The translations under genes were made by a program, and so were the position numbers. Under the pieces are notes generated by a model. It made no database searches and was not told where the DNA came from. It saw only the letters and a list, made by a program, of their open reading frames with translations. Of a DNA stretch of 64,000 nt, positions 38,345 to 46,759 are shown piece after piece; the stretch's first letter is position 1; every line of letters begins with the position of its first letter. This DNA is from Janthinobacterium sp. CG3 (GTDB lineage: Bacteria; Pseudomonadota; Gammaproteobacteria; Burkholderiales; Burkholderiaceae_D). The stretch lies in the NCBI RefSeq assembly GCF_000344615.1, contig NZ_KB467824.1:2359747-2423746 (forward strand). The letters run 5' to 3'.

Positions 38345-38884
38345 TCAGGACGCGACCGCTTCGGCACTGTCGGCCGTCGCCTCGGCGGCTGGCGCAGCGG
38401 CATCGTCGGTGCGCAGGGTTTTCAGCTCTTCGGTGTTCTGCACGATGTTTTCGAGCAGCGAATCGAGTTCGTCATTGCCGTCGAGCTTGCCGAGCAGGTC
38501 GCGCAGTTGCTGGCGCACTTCGAGCAGCTTGGCCAGCCGCGGCACTTGATTGACGATGGCCTCGGGATGGAAGTGGTCGAACTCGGTGAAGTTCAATTCA
38601 ATCTTCAGGCTGCCCTCGCCCTTGTAGGTGTCGGGCACCGACAGGTCCAGCCGCGGCGCGATCTTGGCCATGACTTCGTTAAAGTTGTCGCGGTCGATTT
38701 CCACCAGGCGGCGCGCCTTCAGTTTAGGCGGCGCCACCAACGGCTGGCCGGACAAGTCGGCCAGCAGGCCGACCACCAACGGCAGTTCCTTCTTCTCGAT
38801 GGCGCCGCCGATTTCCACGTCGTAGGTAATCTGCACGCGCGGCGGACGATTGCGTCCCACCCATTTTTGCAAGCTCTCTGACAT
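38345..38884 (-). CDS. tssB: Type VI secretion sheath small subunit TssB (VipA)
   Basis: The start at 38884 (MSESLQKWVGRNRPPRVQIT) is the conserved TssB N-terminus; a frame to 39370 runs back through the promoter and the divergent gene and is rejected. The protein has 179 residues, with 'VQITYDVEIGGAIEKKELPL', 'VGLLADLSG', 'RDNFNEVMAKIAPRL' and 'PRLAKLLEVRQQLRDLLGKL'. It ends in an acidic Ala-rich tail. It leads the tssBC-hcp unit. Confidence 0.96.
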   Translation of the reverse strand: MSESLQKWVGRNRPPRVQITYDVEIGGAIEKKELPLVVGLLADLSGQPLVAPPKLKARRLVEIDRDNFNEVMAKIAPRLDLSVPDTYKGEGSLKIELNFTEFDHFHPEAIVNQVPRLAKLLEVRQQLRDLLGKLDGNDELDSLLENIVQNTEELKTLRTDDAAAPAAEATADSAEAVAS

Positions 38885-38982
38885 CACACCCTCACTCGTT
38901 GTTGGACTTGTGGAACAGACGATCGAGCAGGCCGACCAGAACACTTTTATGGGCCTGACAACACCGTCAACTTGTTTTTGTA

Positions 38983-39039
38983 AATCGGGTAGTTCGGAAT
39001 TGATGGTAGGAGTTCGCCGCCGCGTAACACAAGTAACAA
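38983..39039 (-). promoter_or_regulatory. T6SS regulatory element upstream of tssB (copy B)
   Basis: This is the partner of the 34922-34978 element, aligned gap-free over 57 bases. It lies 99 bases before the tssB start and 96 bases before the divergent wHTH-STAND gene. On the minus strand it reads TTGTTACTTGTGTTACG with a nine-base GTTAC period. TTGTGT and TACCAT with an 18-base spacer could form a weak sigma-70 promoter overlapped by the half-sites. Confidence 0.72.
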
Positions 39040-39134
39040 CCTTGGTCTCGCTTCTACAACAGTGACGTCGACACGATGACGAGGCCGTGATAGGATGCAA
39101 TATTGTCATTTGACTACTATCAACTTCCGATACC

Positions 39135-42100
39135 ATGCCCCGTCGCCTTTCCCCGGTTGGCACCGCCAGCCAGGTTGGTAACGCGTTCCGTGCCAAAGCG
39201 CGGTTCCGCCTCGGCGCGTGGCTGGTCGACCCTTCATCCAATTCCATCGAAAGCGCCATCGGCACGCGCCAAATGGAGCCGCGCACAATGGATGTGCTGG
39301 TGGCACTGTGCCGCGCCAACGGCGAGACGGTCAGCACAGAGCAACTGTTGGAGCAATGCTGGGGCAGCACGATTCATGGCGACAGTCCCGTCCACAAAAA
39401 CATAGCCCAGCTGCGCCGCCTATTGGGCGACGACGCGGCCGCGCCAATCTTCATCGAAACCATCCGCAAACGCGGCTACCGCACTGTTGCAGAGCTCGAT
39501 TTCACCGTTGACGATATCCACCGCGTTTCACATTGGGATGGGGGCTCGCCGTTCCGTGGCTTGCTGCCGTTCGACGAGGCCCATGCACCCGTGTTCTACG
39601 GCCGCGACGAGGCAACGCGCAAACTGGCGATTGCGGCGCAGGCTCAGATCGACAGTGGCCTCGCCCTGCTGCTGCTGCTGGGTCCTAGCGGTTCAGGCAA
39701 AACCTCACTGGTGCAGGCGGGCCTGTTCCCGGCGTTCGCGCGCGCGCAGGCCAGCGCCGGCGCCGCGCTGCTGGCCACGACAACGTTCGACGTCGCCGAC
39801 CAAGGCGAACAAACGCTATTTACCGCGCTGGCCGGCGCGATGCTGGACTTGCAATGGGACGAGGCATGCGCCTTTCCAGATGAAAACGCGGTTGCGCTCG
39901 GCAAACGCCTGGAACACGATTGCGCCAGCGTCGGCGAACAGCTTCACGCCACGCTGGCGCCGCAGCGCCCTGGTATGCGCTTCGGCATTTTCATCGACCG
40001 CTTTGAGGCGCTCTTCAACGCCAGCCGCGTCGGCGAGCAGGAGCGTATCGCGTTTCTGGCAACGCTGGCCCATCTGGCGCGCAGCAGCGCCTGCCTGATC
40101 GTGCTCGCCTGCCGCAACGATTTTTACCCGAGCATTGCCAAACTTCCGCTGCTCATCGAGGTGAAGGCGCATGCCGGCCACGTCGATCTTGCGCCGCCCA
40201 GTTTCAGCGATATCGCGCAGATGATCCGCAAGCCGGCGGCGGCGGCGCAGCTGAGCTTTGGCGTCGATCCCGTTACGCACGCCAACCTTGACGATATATT
40301 GTGCGAGAGCGCCACCGCCAGTCCGGACGCCCTGCCTTTGCTGCAATACTGTTTGCACGAGCTGTACCGCTTGCGCACGCCCGAGGGCGAGCTGAGCTTC
40401 GACGCCTTTTATGAGCTGGGCGATCTTGAAGGCGCTATCGGCCGGCGCGCGGAACAGCTTGTCGTCGGCCTGACGGAGGGGCAACGCGCCGAACTGCCCC
40501 ACATCATGTCGCTGGTGACGGTGCTATCGATCGACAAGGAACAGATAAGCAGCCAGCGCGCGCTGTGGTCCGCGCTGCGCAACGAAGCGGCGCGCCAGAC
40601 GGTGGCGGCGCTGGTCGAAGCGCGCCTGTTTGTCAGTGACCTGGCCGGCGGTACGCAGGTGTTCGGCATTGCGCATGAAGCGATCCTGCGGCGTTGGCCA
40701 CGGATGAAAGAATGGATAGCGGCGCACCGCGATGCCTTGCGCGCGCGCGGCAGACTGGCCCAGCAGGCGGCACGCTGGAGCGCGGATGGACGGCGTGTCG
40801 ACCTGCTCATCCCGCGCGGCAAGTTGCTAGACGAGGCCAAAGCGCTGCGCGATGCCGCCCTGTGGTCCTTGGAGCCGGCCGAATCCGAGCTGATTCGCTT
40901 GTCCAACCGCCGGGCGCGCCAGTTCGCATGGGCGCGCCTGTCCGCGCTAGCGATGATCATCGTGCTTGCCGTGCTCAATTCCGCGCTCGCCCTCAGCGCG
41001 CTGTCGGCCAGGCGCGCAGCCGAAGCACGCCGTACCGAGGTCGAAGGCCTGGCCGACTACATGCTGGGCGACTTTGCCGACAAGCTGCGCCCCCTGGGCA
41101 AGCTCGATTTACTGGAAGGCATCAGCGGCAAGGCGCTTGAATACCTGCGCGGCTCGCAAACGGACGCACTCAGCCAAACCGGGTTGACGTTGCGCGCCAA
41201 GGCATTCCAAGTGATCGGCGAAGTCAGCCGATCGCGCGGCAACGCCGTTCAGGCCATTGATGCTTTGGACAAAGCCAGCGCCATTTTGAAGCGTCAACAT
41301 ACCTTGAATCCCAACGACATCCATGTACTCAACAATCTCGGTGTCAATGCCTACTGGGTTGGTCAGCTGCACAAGGATCACAACAACTTGCAGGCAGCTG
41401 CGCTGGCGTGGCAGCAATATCTGCAGTTTGCCAACCAGGTGCACGCGCTTGAGCCGGACAAGGTTGATTGGTGGATTGAACAGTCTTACGCCCACAACAA
41501 TCTCGGCTCGCTCGCCATCGCGCGGGGAACGCCGGAGTTTGCCGCGCCCGAGTTTGCCGCGTCCATCGCATTGAAGGAAGGCGCGCTGCGCCGCACGCCC
41601 GAATCGAAAGTACTGATCGCTGAATTGGCAGACAGTTATTCCTGGCTGGGTTTAGCCAGGCAGTCCTTGGGCGAATTGAAGTCGGCAGAAAACCTGTATC
41701 AGAAGGAAATGGAACTCGTTTTGCGGCTGCGCGCGCAATTTCCCGACGAGTCGATGTGGGTTAAGCGGCAGGTCCAGGCACTCCAGCATCGTGCCACGAT
41801 GGCGCTGGCGTTGGGTCGCGACGACAGCGCCCTGGCCGACCACATCGCGGCAAAGGAGCTCTTTTTGCGCATCGCCCGGGAGGACGAGAAGAACCACGCG
41901 TGGCAAGTCGAACTGGCAAATATTGAACAGGACATATTGCGCGTGAAAGCGCGCCGGGAGCCCCCGTCCGCCATTCTGCCCCGGCTCCGGCAGGTGCATT
42001 CGACGTTGGCGGCCTCGCTGAAACTCAATCCTCAAAACGTCCTGTGGGCGAGCAGCGAGGCAGTGGCCCGCTATCAGCTTGCGAAGGCCGTGCTAGCAAG

Positions 42101-42458
42101 CGGTAACGCCGCGCTGGCCAGGCGAGAGAGCGAATCGGCCACTGCGCAGCTCAAGACCTTGTACGCCAATAACCCGGCAAACTTCAAGGTACGGCTTTTG
42201 CTGGTCGAATCCCTGCTGGTCTACGCAACGATACTACGCTCGGAAAAAAACCAGGGACTATCGGCGAAAATTTGCCGGCATGCCTATGCCTTGATTGATC
42301 CTGGGACCAAAGCCACCATGGACTTTCAAATCCTCGACCCGTGGGGACGTGCGACCCTTTGCCTGCAGGAAGGTCATTCCAGCAACATCCCGTGGAAGCG
42401 ATTGCATCAGATTGGCTATCGCGACTCCATTTATCGTCAACTGAACTTCCCCCAATAA
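39135..42458 (+). CDS. wHTH - STAND ATPase - membrane - TPR regulator adjacent to T6SS
   Basis: The protein has 1107 residues. An OmpR/CadC-type winged helix lies at about 22-118 ('SVHKNI'-type recognition helix, here DSPVHKNIAQLRRLLGDD, then 'FIETIRKRGYRTV'). A novel-STAND ATPase at about 140-590 has 'FYGRDEATRKL' and Walker A 'LLGPSGSGKTSLVQAGLFPA'. A single membrane helix is at about 602-625 (LSALAMIIVLAVLNSALALS). TPR-like helices cover about 640-1050. The topology would put the DNA-binding and ATPase parts in the cytoplasm and the TPR part outside, a one-component membrane sensor. It is divergent from tssB, with the shared element between them, so it is the likely activator of both T6SS units. 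The ligand is unknown. Confidence 0.88.
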   Translation: MPRRLSPVGTASQVGNAFRAKARFRLGAWLVDPSSNSIESAIGTRQMEPRTMDVLVALCRANGETVSTEQLLEQCWGSTIHGDSPVHKNIAQLRRLLGDDAAAPIFIETIRKRGYRTVAELDFTVDDIHRVSHWDGGSPFRGLLPFDEAHAPVFYGRDEATRKLAIAAQAQIDSGLALLLLLGPSGSGKTSLVQAGLFPAFARAQASAGAALLATTTFDVADQGEQTLFTALAGAMLDLQWDEACAFPDENAVALGKRLEHDCASVGEQLHATLAPQRPGMRFGIFIDRFEALFNASRVGEQERIAFLATLAHLARSSACLIVLACRNDFYPSIAKLPLLIEVKAHAGHVDLAPPSFSDIAQMIRKPAAAAQLSFGVDPVTHANLDDILCESATASPDALPLLQYCLHELYRLRTPEGELSFDAFYELGDLEGAIGRRAEQLVVGLTEGQRAELPHIMSLVTVLSIDKEQISSQRALWSALRNEAARQTVAALVEARLFVSDLAGGTQVFGIAHEAILRRWPRMKEWIAAHRDALRARGRLAQQAARWSADGRRVDLLIPRGKLLDEAKALRDAALWSLEPAESELIRLSNRRARQFAWARLSALAMIIVLAVLNSALALSALSARRAAEARRTEVEGLADYMLGDFADKLRPLGKLDLLEGISGKALEYLRGSQTDALSQTGLTLRAKAFQVIGEVSRSRGNAVQAIDALDKASAILKRQHTLNPNDIHVLNNLGVNAYWVGQLHKDHNNLQAAALAWQQYLQFANQVHALEPDKVDWWIEQSYAHNNLGSLAIARGTPEFAAPEFAASIALKEGALRRTPESKVLIAELADSYSWLGLARQSLGELKSAENLYQKEMELVLRLRAQFPDESMWVKRQVQALQHRATMALALGRDDSALADHIAAKELFLRIAREDEKNHAWQVELANIEQDILRVKARREPPSAILPRLRQVHSTLAASLKLNPQNVLWASSEAVARYQLAKAVLASGNAALARRESESATAQLKTLYANNPANFKVRLLLVESLLVYATILRSEKNQGLSAKICRHAYALIDPGTKATMDFQILDPWGRATLCLQEGHSSNIPWKRLHQIGYRDSIYRQLNFPQ

Positions 42459-42468
42459 GAAAGACTCT

Positions 42469-42873
42469 ATGTCACGCAACCACCCTCGCCTTATATCTCA
42501 AATAATCGTCCTTGTCTCTATCACCGGCTTGGACAGGAAAGCACAGGTCTCATACACTTATACAGACCCCGAAACGGGTTTGCTGCACGTTGAGGCAACC
42601 GGATGTTCCCTCAACGCACATGCTCCCTACCATACCGTTTATGCCCTCGACTACGCGGCTACGCGCAATGGATGGTGCTTCAAGAAAAAGATCAAGCCTA
42701 GAAACGGCTCAAATACTATTCCTCATTATCGCGCGGATAACCGTTTGTTGATGGTTACTGAATATGACGAGCTAGACACCGAATATCATTTCTATCTCCT
42801 GTTCAGAAACAAGGTCGCTGGTAAAAGCATCCATGACGATCCGCAGGAAGGCAACATTACCACGCCGAAGTAA
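42469..42873 (+). CDS. Small conserved-looking protein of unknown function
   Basis: The protein has 134 residues and starts 10 bases after the regulator stop, so it is probably co-transcribed. Sequence blocks are 'RLISQIIVLVSITGLDRKAQ', 'SYTYTDPETGLLHVEATGCS', 'HAPYHTVYALDY' and the closing 'DPQEGNITTPK'. It reads as an all-beta cytoplasmic protein without signal peptide. I recall unnamed proteins with the same DP...DPQEGN frame but cannot name a function. GC is somewhat lower than its neighbours. Confidence 0.65.
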   Translation: MSRNHPRLISQIIVLVSITGLDRKAQVSYTYTDPETGLLHVEATGCSLNAHAPYHTVYALDYAATRNGWCFKKKIKPRNGSNTIPHYRADNRLLMVTEYDELDTEYHFYLLFRNKVAGKSIHDDPQEGNITTPK

Positions 42874-42876
42874 GGA

Positions 42877-43662
42877 CTAAGTCCAAAGCGCATCGGCTGG
42901 ACGGCCTTGCGCTGAACGCTGGGAGGAGTGCATGAACTTCTGCAAGATATTGAAGATTTCCAGCGCCAACTCCTCCTGCAGCATTATGCCGAGATCGCCA
43001 TAACAGTCGCATTGCTGGAGAAAAACAATGTCTTCCGTGCCCGCATCAATCAGCCGTATCGACGCGCGCGCACGGCGCTGTTCCACCCTGACACTCACTT
43101 CGATGCGGTGATGCTGCGCCAGGTCGATGTCTTGCCCATTGCCAAAGCGCTGAAATAGTAGCAGGGCGAGTTCTTCCTCAAGTCCGCAGGTGAACTCGTT
43201 TGTGCCGTTGTTCGGGGTGAGCACTCGCAATGGCACCCACTGCGTTTTGTTGCACGGAACAGGCCGTTTTCTTTCACATGGCGTCAGCTCCGGCACATAC
43301 GTTCCGGGCGGAATCACAATTTGGAAGCTGCCGCAATTGCTTGCTGTTGCGTAATATTGAGCGAGACGACCGCGCAGCCGGCCCATCTGCACCCTCACGA
43401 CAGGATCGGTAGTCGTATCGTAATCACGCGCATCACGCCGAAATACCTCAATCCCCACCGCGTACTCGCTAATCGATTCTTCCATGCCACTCAGTTTCCT
43501 GATCATCAGGAACGACAACATGGCGCGCATACGTGGCGCCTTAACGAATAACGGGCTGCTCAGCACGCGCTGCACAGCCTGCCACCGCTCATCGCTTTCC
43601 ATTGAGGTTGCGGCAATATTCGATGCAACAGAGATAGAGGCATTCATATTCGTCCCAATCAT
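42877..43662 (-). CDS. wHTH-type protein resembling the N-terminus of adenylate-cyclase-like/TPR regulators
   Basis: The protein has 261 residues; an ATG at 43647 is an alternative start. Residues about 25-130 match a domain common at the N-terminus of TPR or cyclase-like regulators: 'RMRAMLSFLMIRKLSG', 'SEYAVGIEVFRRDARDYDTT', 'DPVVRVQMGRLRGRLAQYY' and 'VIPPGTYVPEL'. The rest looks like the start of the second, TolB-like or effector domain but ends early, so the protein is short for its class. It is convergent with the preceding small gene, with only three bases between the stops. It may be a second regulator for the T6SS locus. Confidence 0.68.
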   Translation of the reverse strand: MIGTNMNASISVASNIAATSMESDERWQAVQRVLSSPLFVKAPRMRAMLSFLMIRKLSGMEESISEYAVGIEVFRRDARDYDTTTDPVVRVQMGRLRGRLAQYYATASNCGSFQIVIPPGTYVPELTPCERKRPVPCNKTQWVPLRVLTPNNGTNEFTCGLEEELALLLFQRFGNGQDIDLAQHHRIEVSVRVEQRRARASIRLIDAGTEDIVFLQQCDCYGDLGIMLQEELALEIFNILQKFMHSSQRSAQGRPADALWT

Positions 43663-43859
43663 AAAAAGTGATTCAGTCGGTGCACCGTCGAGTGCCTGAA
43701 TTCACTGTATCGAGCCGAACGATTTTTTACCTTTCGATTACCTTACGATTGCAAGCTATTGATTTCACTTGGAATTTCGGAACGTTGCAAGTCGATTCGC
43801 AGCCTCGTCCGCGCGTCAGCGCAGCGCCCCAAGCCGACCCGTGCAGCCCAATCCCGGCC

Positions 43860-43985
43860 ACGCAGAGCGTCCATATCCGCGGCCAATGGGAGGGTGAGGT
43901 GATCAGCGGCGCCGGCAACCGCTCCCCGGTCGGCACGCTGCTCGAACGCGCGACCGGCTTCGTGGTGTTCGCCAAGCCACGCTGA
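43860..43985 (+). pseudogene. IS30-family transposase fragment
   Basis: The reading 'GQWEGEVISGAGNRSPVGTL' followed by LERATGFVVFAKP corresponds to the first DDE segment of IS30 transposases (GHWEGDLIxGAxNRSAxGTLVER). It ends in a stop and neither the HTH part nor the remaining catalytic segments are present. It is a small relic upstream of livM. Confidence 0.65.
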
Positions 43986-44233
43986 TCAACGACGCGCTGA
44001 AATGGACTGACCGGGCGCTGGGCGACAACGGTGGTTCCCTTTTCGATATCGGCCCTCGCAGACAATCGAGCAAGATTTTGGTAGCGCTAATTGTTTACGT
44101 TTCTTAAGATGACTAACCTTCATTCTCTTCGGATACATTGGCCATGCCCCCTCTCTCCACAAACAATAGTGTTCCGGCCGAAGCATCCGGCGTCGCGCGC
44201 TGGCGCGTAGCCGTCTCCGCGTAAAGCTTGTTC

Positions 44234-45442
44234 ATGGCACACTATCGCGGCACGCCATCGCGCAAAATCCCCGCCGCTCTGGCCCTGCTCGGCGCGGCGC
44301 TACTGCTATTCCCCTTCCTCGCGTCCCAGTTCGGCAATTCATGGGTGCGCATTATGGACATGGCGCTGATATACATCATGCTGGCGCTGGGCCTGAATAT
44401 CGTCGTCGGTTTCGCCGGTCTGCTCGACCTTGGCTATGTTGCCTTCTACGCGCTTGGCGCCTACCTGACGGCCTTGCTGGCGTCGCCGCAATTCTCGCTC
44501 GTGCTGGCGTCCGTCGTCGACACCTATCCGCTGGCCGGCAATGCGCTGCTGTGGATGTGCGGACCGGACGTGGCGGCAAACGGCGTGCATTTACCGGTAT
44601 GGCTGATCGTCCCGCTGAGCGCGGCGCTGGCCGGGTTTTTCGGCGCCTTGCTTGGCGCGCCGACATTGAAACTGCGCGGCGACTACCTGGCGGTCGTCAC
44701 GCTCGGTTTCGGTGAAATCATCCGCCTCTTCATCATCAATCTGAATGCGCCGGTAAACATCACGGACGGCCCGAAAGGCATCAATATGATCGATCCGGTG
44801 CGCCTCTTCGACGTGTCGTTGGCGGGCAAGCCCGGTTCCGGGGCCATGCTCGATATCGGCGGATTCGCCATGCCCTCGGTGAACGCGTATTACTTCCTGT
44901 TCCTGTTCCTGTGCGCCGCGACTGTCTTCGTGTCGCTGCGTTTGCAACATTCCCGCCTCGGCCGCGCCTTCGTCGCCGTACGCGAAGATGAAACGGCCGC
45001 CCAGGCGATGGGTATCAATACCCGTAACGTCAAGCTGCTGGCCTTCGCCCTGGGCGCGTCCTTCGGCGGCGTGGCGGGTTCCATGTTCGCCGCGTTCCAG
45101 GGTTATATATCGCCCGAATCGTTTTCGCTGAACGAGTCAATCACGGTGCTGTCGATGGTGGTACTGGGCGGCATGGGACATATTCCCGGCGTCGTGCTGG
45201 GCGGCGTGATTCTGGCCGCATTGCCCGAACTGTTGCGTCATGTGGTCGAGCCGATGCAGCGCCAGTTATTCGGACAAGTCTTGATCGAGGCGGAGATATT
45301 GCGCCAGTTGTTATTGGGGCTGGCGATGGTATTGATCATGCTGACCCGGCCGGCCGGCTTGTGGCCCAGCCCCAGCCCCGAAGACGGGGGCTTGGGCGAT
45401 GTCCGGGAAGCGCCGCTTGAAATGCCGGTGCGCGCGGGCTAG
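44234..45442 (+). CDS. livM: Orphan branched-chain amino acid ABC transporter permease (LivM-like)
   Basis: I chose the ATG at 44234 (MAHYRGTPSR); the frame opens at a TTG two codons earlier. The protein has 402 residues of multi-pass membrane type. LivM features are 'IYIMLALGLNIVVGFAGLLD', 'LGYVAFYALGAYL', 'PTLKLRGDYLAVVTLGFGEI', 'NITDGPKGI' and the EAA-like 'FVAVREDETAAQAMGINTRN'. It normally works with LivH, LivG, LivF and a binding protein, none of which is in the window. IS debris upstream and a truncated regulator at its 3' end suggest that the rest of the operon was lost or moved. A 25-codon upstream frame ends 10 bases before it. Confidence 0.88.
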   Translation: MAHYRGTPSRKIPAALALLGAALLLFPFLASQFGNSWVRIMDMALIYIMLALGLNIVVGFAGLLDLGYVAFYALGAYLTALLASPQFSLVLASVVDTYPLAGNALLWMCGPDVAANGVHLPVWLIVPLSAALAGFFGALLGAPTLKLRGDYLAVVTLGFGEIIRLFIINLNAPVNITDGPKGINMIDPVRLFDVSLAGKPGSGAMLDIGGFAMPSVNAYYFLFLFLCAATVFVSLRLQHSRLGRAFVAVREDETAAQAMGINTRNVKLLAFALGASFGGVAGSMFAAFQGYISPESFSLNESITVLSMVVLGGMGHIPGVVLGGVILAALPELLRHVVEPMQRQLFGQVLIEAEILRQLLLGLAMVLIMLTRPAGLWPSPSPEDGGLGDVREAPLEMPVRAG

Positions 45443-45528
45443 TATTTGCTCGTCCGGCCGCGCAATTGCGACGGTGCGATGCCGAACAGGGCGCGAAAGC
45501 TGGACGTGGCCGGCCAAAACGAAAACGA
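45439..45528 (-). pseudogene. C-terminal remnant of an AraC-family regulator
   Basis: The minus-strand reading ends '...SSFRALFGIAPSQLRGRTSK' and Y-stop, the usual end of the second HTH of AraC proteins (S-x-F-x-R-A-F-R-x-x-F-G-x-x-P-S-Q-x-R). Homology breaks off at about 45528, next to the 42-bp tRNA-Cys repeat. Its stop overlaps the livM stop on the opposite strand. The junction shows that a recombination event cut an araC-like gene. Confidence 0.5.
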
Positions 45529-45533
45529 CTTGA

Positions 45534-45575
45534 AAGCGGGCTTTTTCTTTACTGCGAATTCCTGGAGGCGAGGAC
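45534..45575. repeat. Left copy of a 42-bp direct repeat matching the tRNA-Cys 3' end (putative att site)
   Basis: It matches 56122-56163 at 41 of 42 positions. It contains the distal half of the tRNA-Cys terminator (AAGCGGGCTTTTTC) and the last 13 bases of the tRNA gene in antisense (TGGAGGCGAGGAC). The intact tRNA is at the right-hand copy. This is the geometry left by site-specific integration at a tRNA 3' end. Confidence 0.65.
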
Positions 45576-45591
45576 TTGGCGCGGGAGGCAG

Positions 45592-45786
45592 TTAGGTACT
45601 GGGCCTTTGCAACGCATAAATATCCTCGCACGAGCAGCTTTCACCGCATCCGCAATTGGGGCCGCAGGTACATCGGTGGAGTCGGGAGAATGCCGGGCAG
45701 CCACACAAACAGCGCCCGGGCAGGCAAAAACGACATCGGCACTCGAAGGTGTCAGTTGTTGGTTTATATAAATTCGTGAATTTCAT
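45592..45786 (-). CDS. Cysteine-rich metallothionein-like peptide
   Basis: The frame has 64 residues with 12 Cys, all in C-x-C or close pairs: 'FECRCRFC', 'GRCLCGC' and 'RCTCGPNCGCGESCSCED'. The block CTCGxxCxCGxxCxC is what metallothioneins use to wrap Cu(I), Zn or Cd. It lies 164 bases downstream of a CopZ-like metallochaperone on the same strand. No strong ribosome binding site precedes the ATG at 45786, and the first 15 residues are not Cys-rich. A chance Cys-rich frame is possible but the regular spacing argues against it. Confidence 0.5.
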   Translation of the reverse strand: MKFTNLYKPTTDTFECRCRFCLPGRCLCGCPAFSRLHRCTCGPNCGCGESCSCEDIYALQRPST

Positions 45787-45950
45787 AGCAGCGATGTTGT
45801 TCGCATGGTGACAGTTTGATTTTTTGGCGCGCTGATGAAGCCTGCCGGAAAGGGCGCCGGTGCCGCGGATAACCGCATTGGCCGCGCACCGCCACTCCGA
45901 TCGATTAAAAGGTGCGTGATGGGCACGAGCCTTACTCCCTGATTACTCGC

Positions 45951-46145
45951 TCACTGCTTATCCGGGTACCCGGCCTCGCTAAGGGCCACGAGGAAAGCGC
46001 TCTCGTCCAAGGCGCTATCGACGCGAACTTCACGCGCGGGCGGATCGGTTTCGACGCGGGCTTGCGGGTCGACGCTCAGCAATGCCTTGGTGACGATCTT
46101 GGCGCAGCCGCCACAGGTCATGTTTGGAAGGTAAAAACGGATCAT
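45951..46145 (-). CDS. Heavy-metal-associated (CopZ-like) metallochaperone
   Basis: The protein has 64 residues, a single HMA domain with the metal-binding 'NMTCGGCAKIVTKAL' near the N-terminus and the beta-alpha-beta-beta-alpha-beta length expected. AGGA lies eight bases before the ATG. It delivers Cu(I) or a similar ion to a P-type ATPase or sensor. No ATPase is in the window, so it acts as a single-gene unit or with the downstream cysteine-rich peptide. The promoter has the MerR-family layout. Confidence 0.87.
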   Translation of the reverse strand: MIRFYLPNMTCGGCAKIVTKALLSVDPQARVETDPPAREVRVDSALDESAFLVALSEAGYPDKQ

Positions 46146-46176
46146 CTTGATATCCTGGTTGGGTTAGGGTCCGACT

Positions 46177-46207
46177 ACTATGGAGTTTGGCAGCGTGGTA
46201 AGGTCAA
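46177..46207 (-). promoter_or_regulatory. MerR/CueR-type promoter of the metallochaperone gene
   Basis: On the minus strand, -35 TTGACC (46202-46207) and -10 CATAGT (46177-46182) are separated by 19 bases. That over-long spacer is typical of promoters activated by MerR-family metal sensors. The left operator half ACCTTACCA is as in CueR sites, but the right half is poorly conserved. The -10 lies about 30 bases before the ATG. Confidence 0.6.
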
Positions 46208-46212
46208 CCACT

Positions 46213-46759
46213 TTCCAGCGAATTTTCTACTTTGACGTCAATAACGAACATGGCACTGTGTTCAGTGATCGTAGCGAGGCGGATGCTGCACCTGCAATGC
46301 ATGTCGTACCCCGCGGAGACTGAGCGGGTGGATGATCATTCTCTGCGAATCGTCGCCTGGCTGAGCGCGATGGCGTTCGGCACGCCATGCAGATCGCCCG
46401 ACATCGGCACCACGTCGGCCGCCTCGGGCCAGCGGATTATCGGGGCACGATGAGCCGGGTCACGCCGCCTTGGAAGGCGAGCGCGCTGTCGATTCGCGCC
46501 AGTCGGCCTGGCACAGGCGTAAGATGGGACGGCGGGACCTTGTTTGAACTCAAACCAATGGTTTGAACGTTCTTGGCGATTGCCTGGCTCCACAGTGGTT
46601 TTCGCCAGAAATAGCAACGGGACCTATTTTGGCAGACGGTACTCGTGCTGGCGCACAGGGCGGATCGTTCAATCTGCATAGGGGCGGCCAATTACTGGCC
46701 GGTCCCCTGCCACACCACCCGGCATGCGGGTCCGCACCGGGCGGTTCGAGTAGTTGAGG
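46213..46759. other. Gene-poor interval with a possible DUF6894-like relic and group II intron 3' hairpin
   Basis: At 46216-46323 a plus frame without start codon reads 'RIFYFDVNNEHGTVF', resembling the start of DUF6894 proteins, then stops. I recognise nothing at 46324-46700. On the minus strand, 46705-46750 folds as GAACCGCCCGG / CCGGGTGGTGTGG around GTGCGGACCCGCAT, a hairpin that usually follows group II intron reverse transcriptase genes. Confidence 0.4.

Noticed and set aside
46437..46691. 84-codon minus-strand ORF upstream of the group II intron relic
   Set aside because: No ribosome binding site and no recognised motif; it may be debris of a mobile element.
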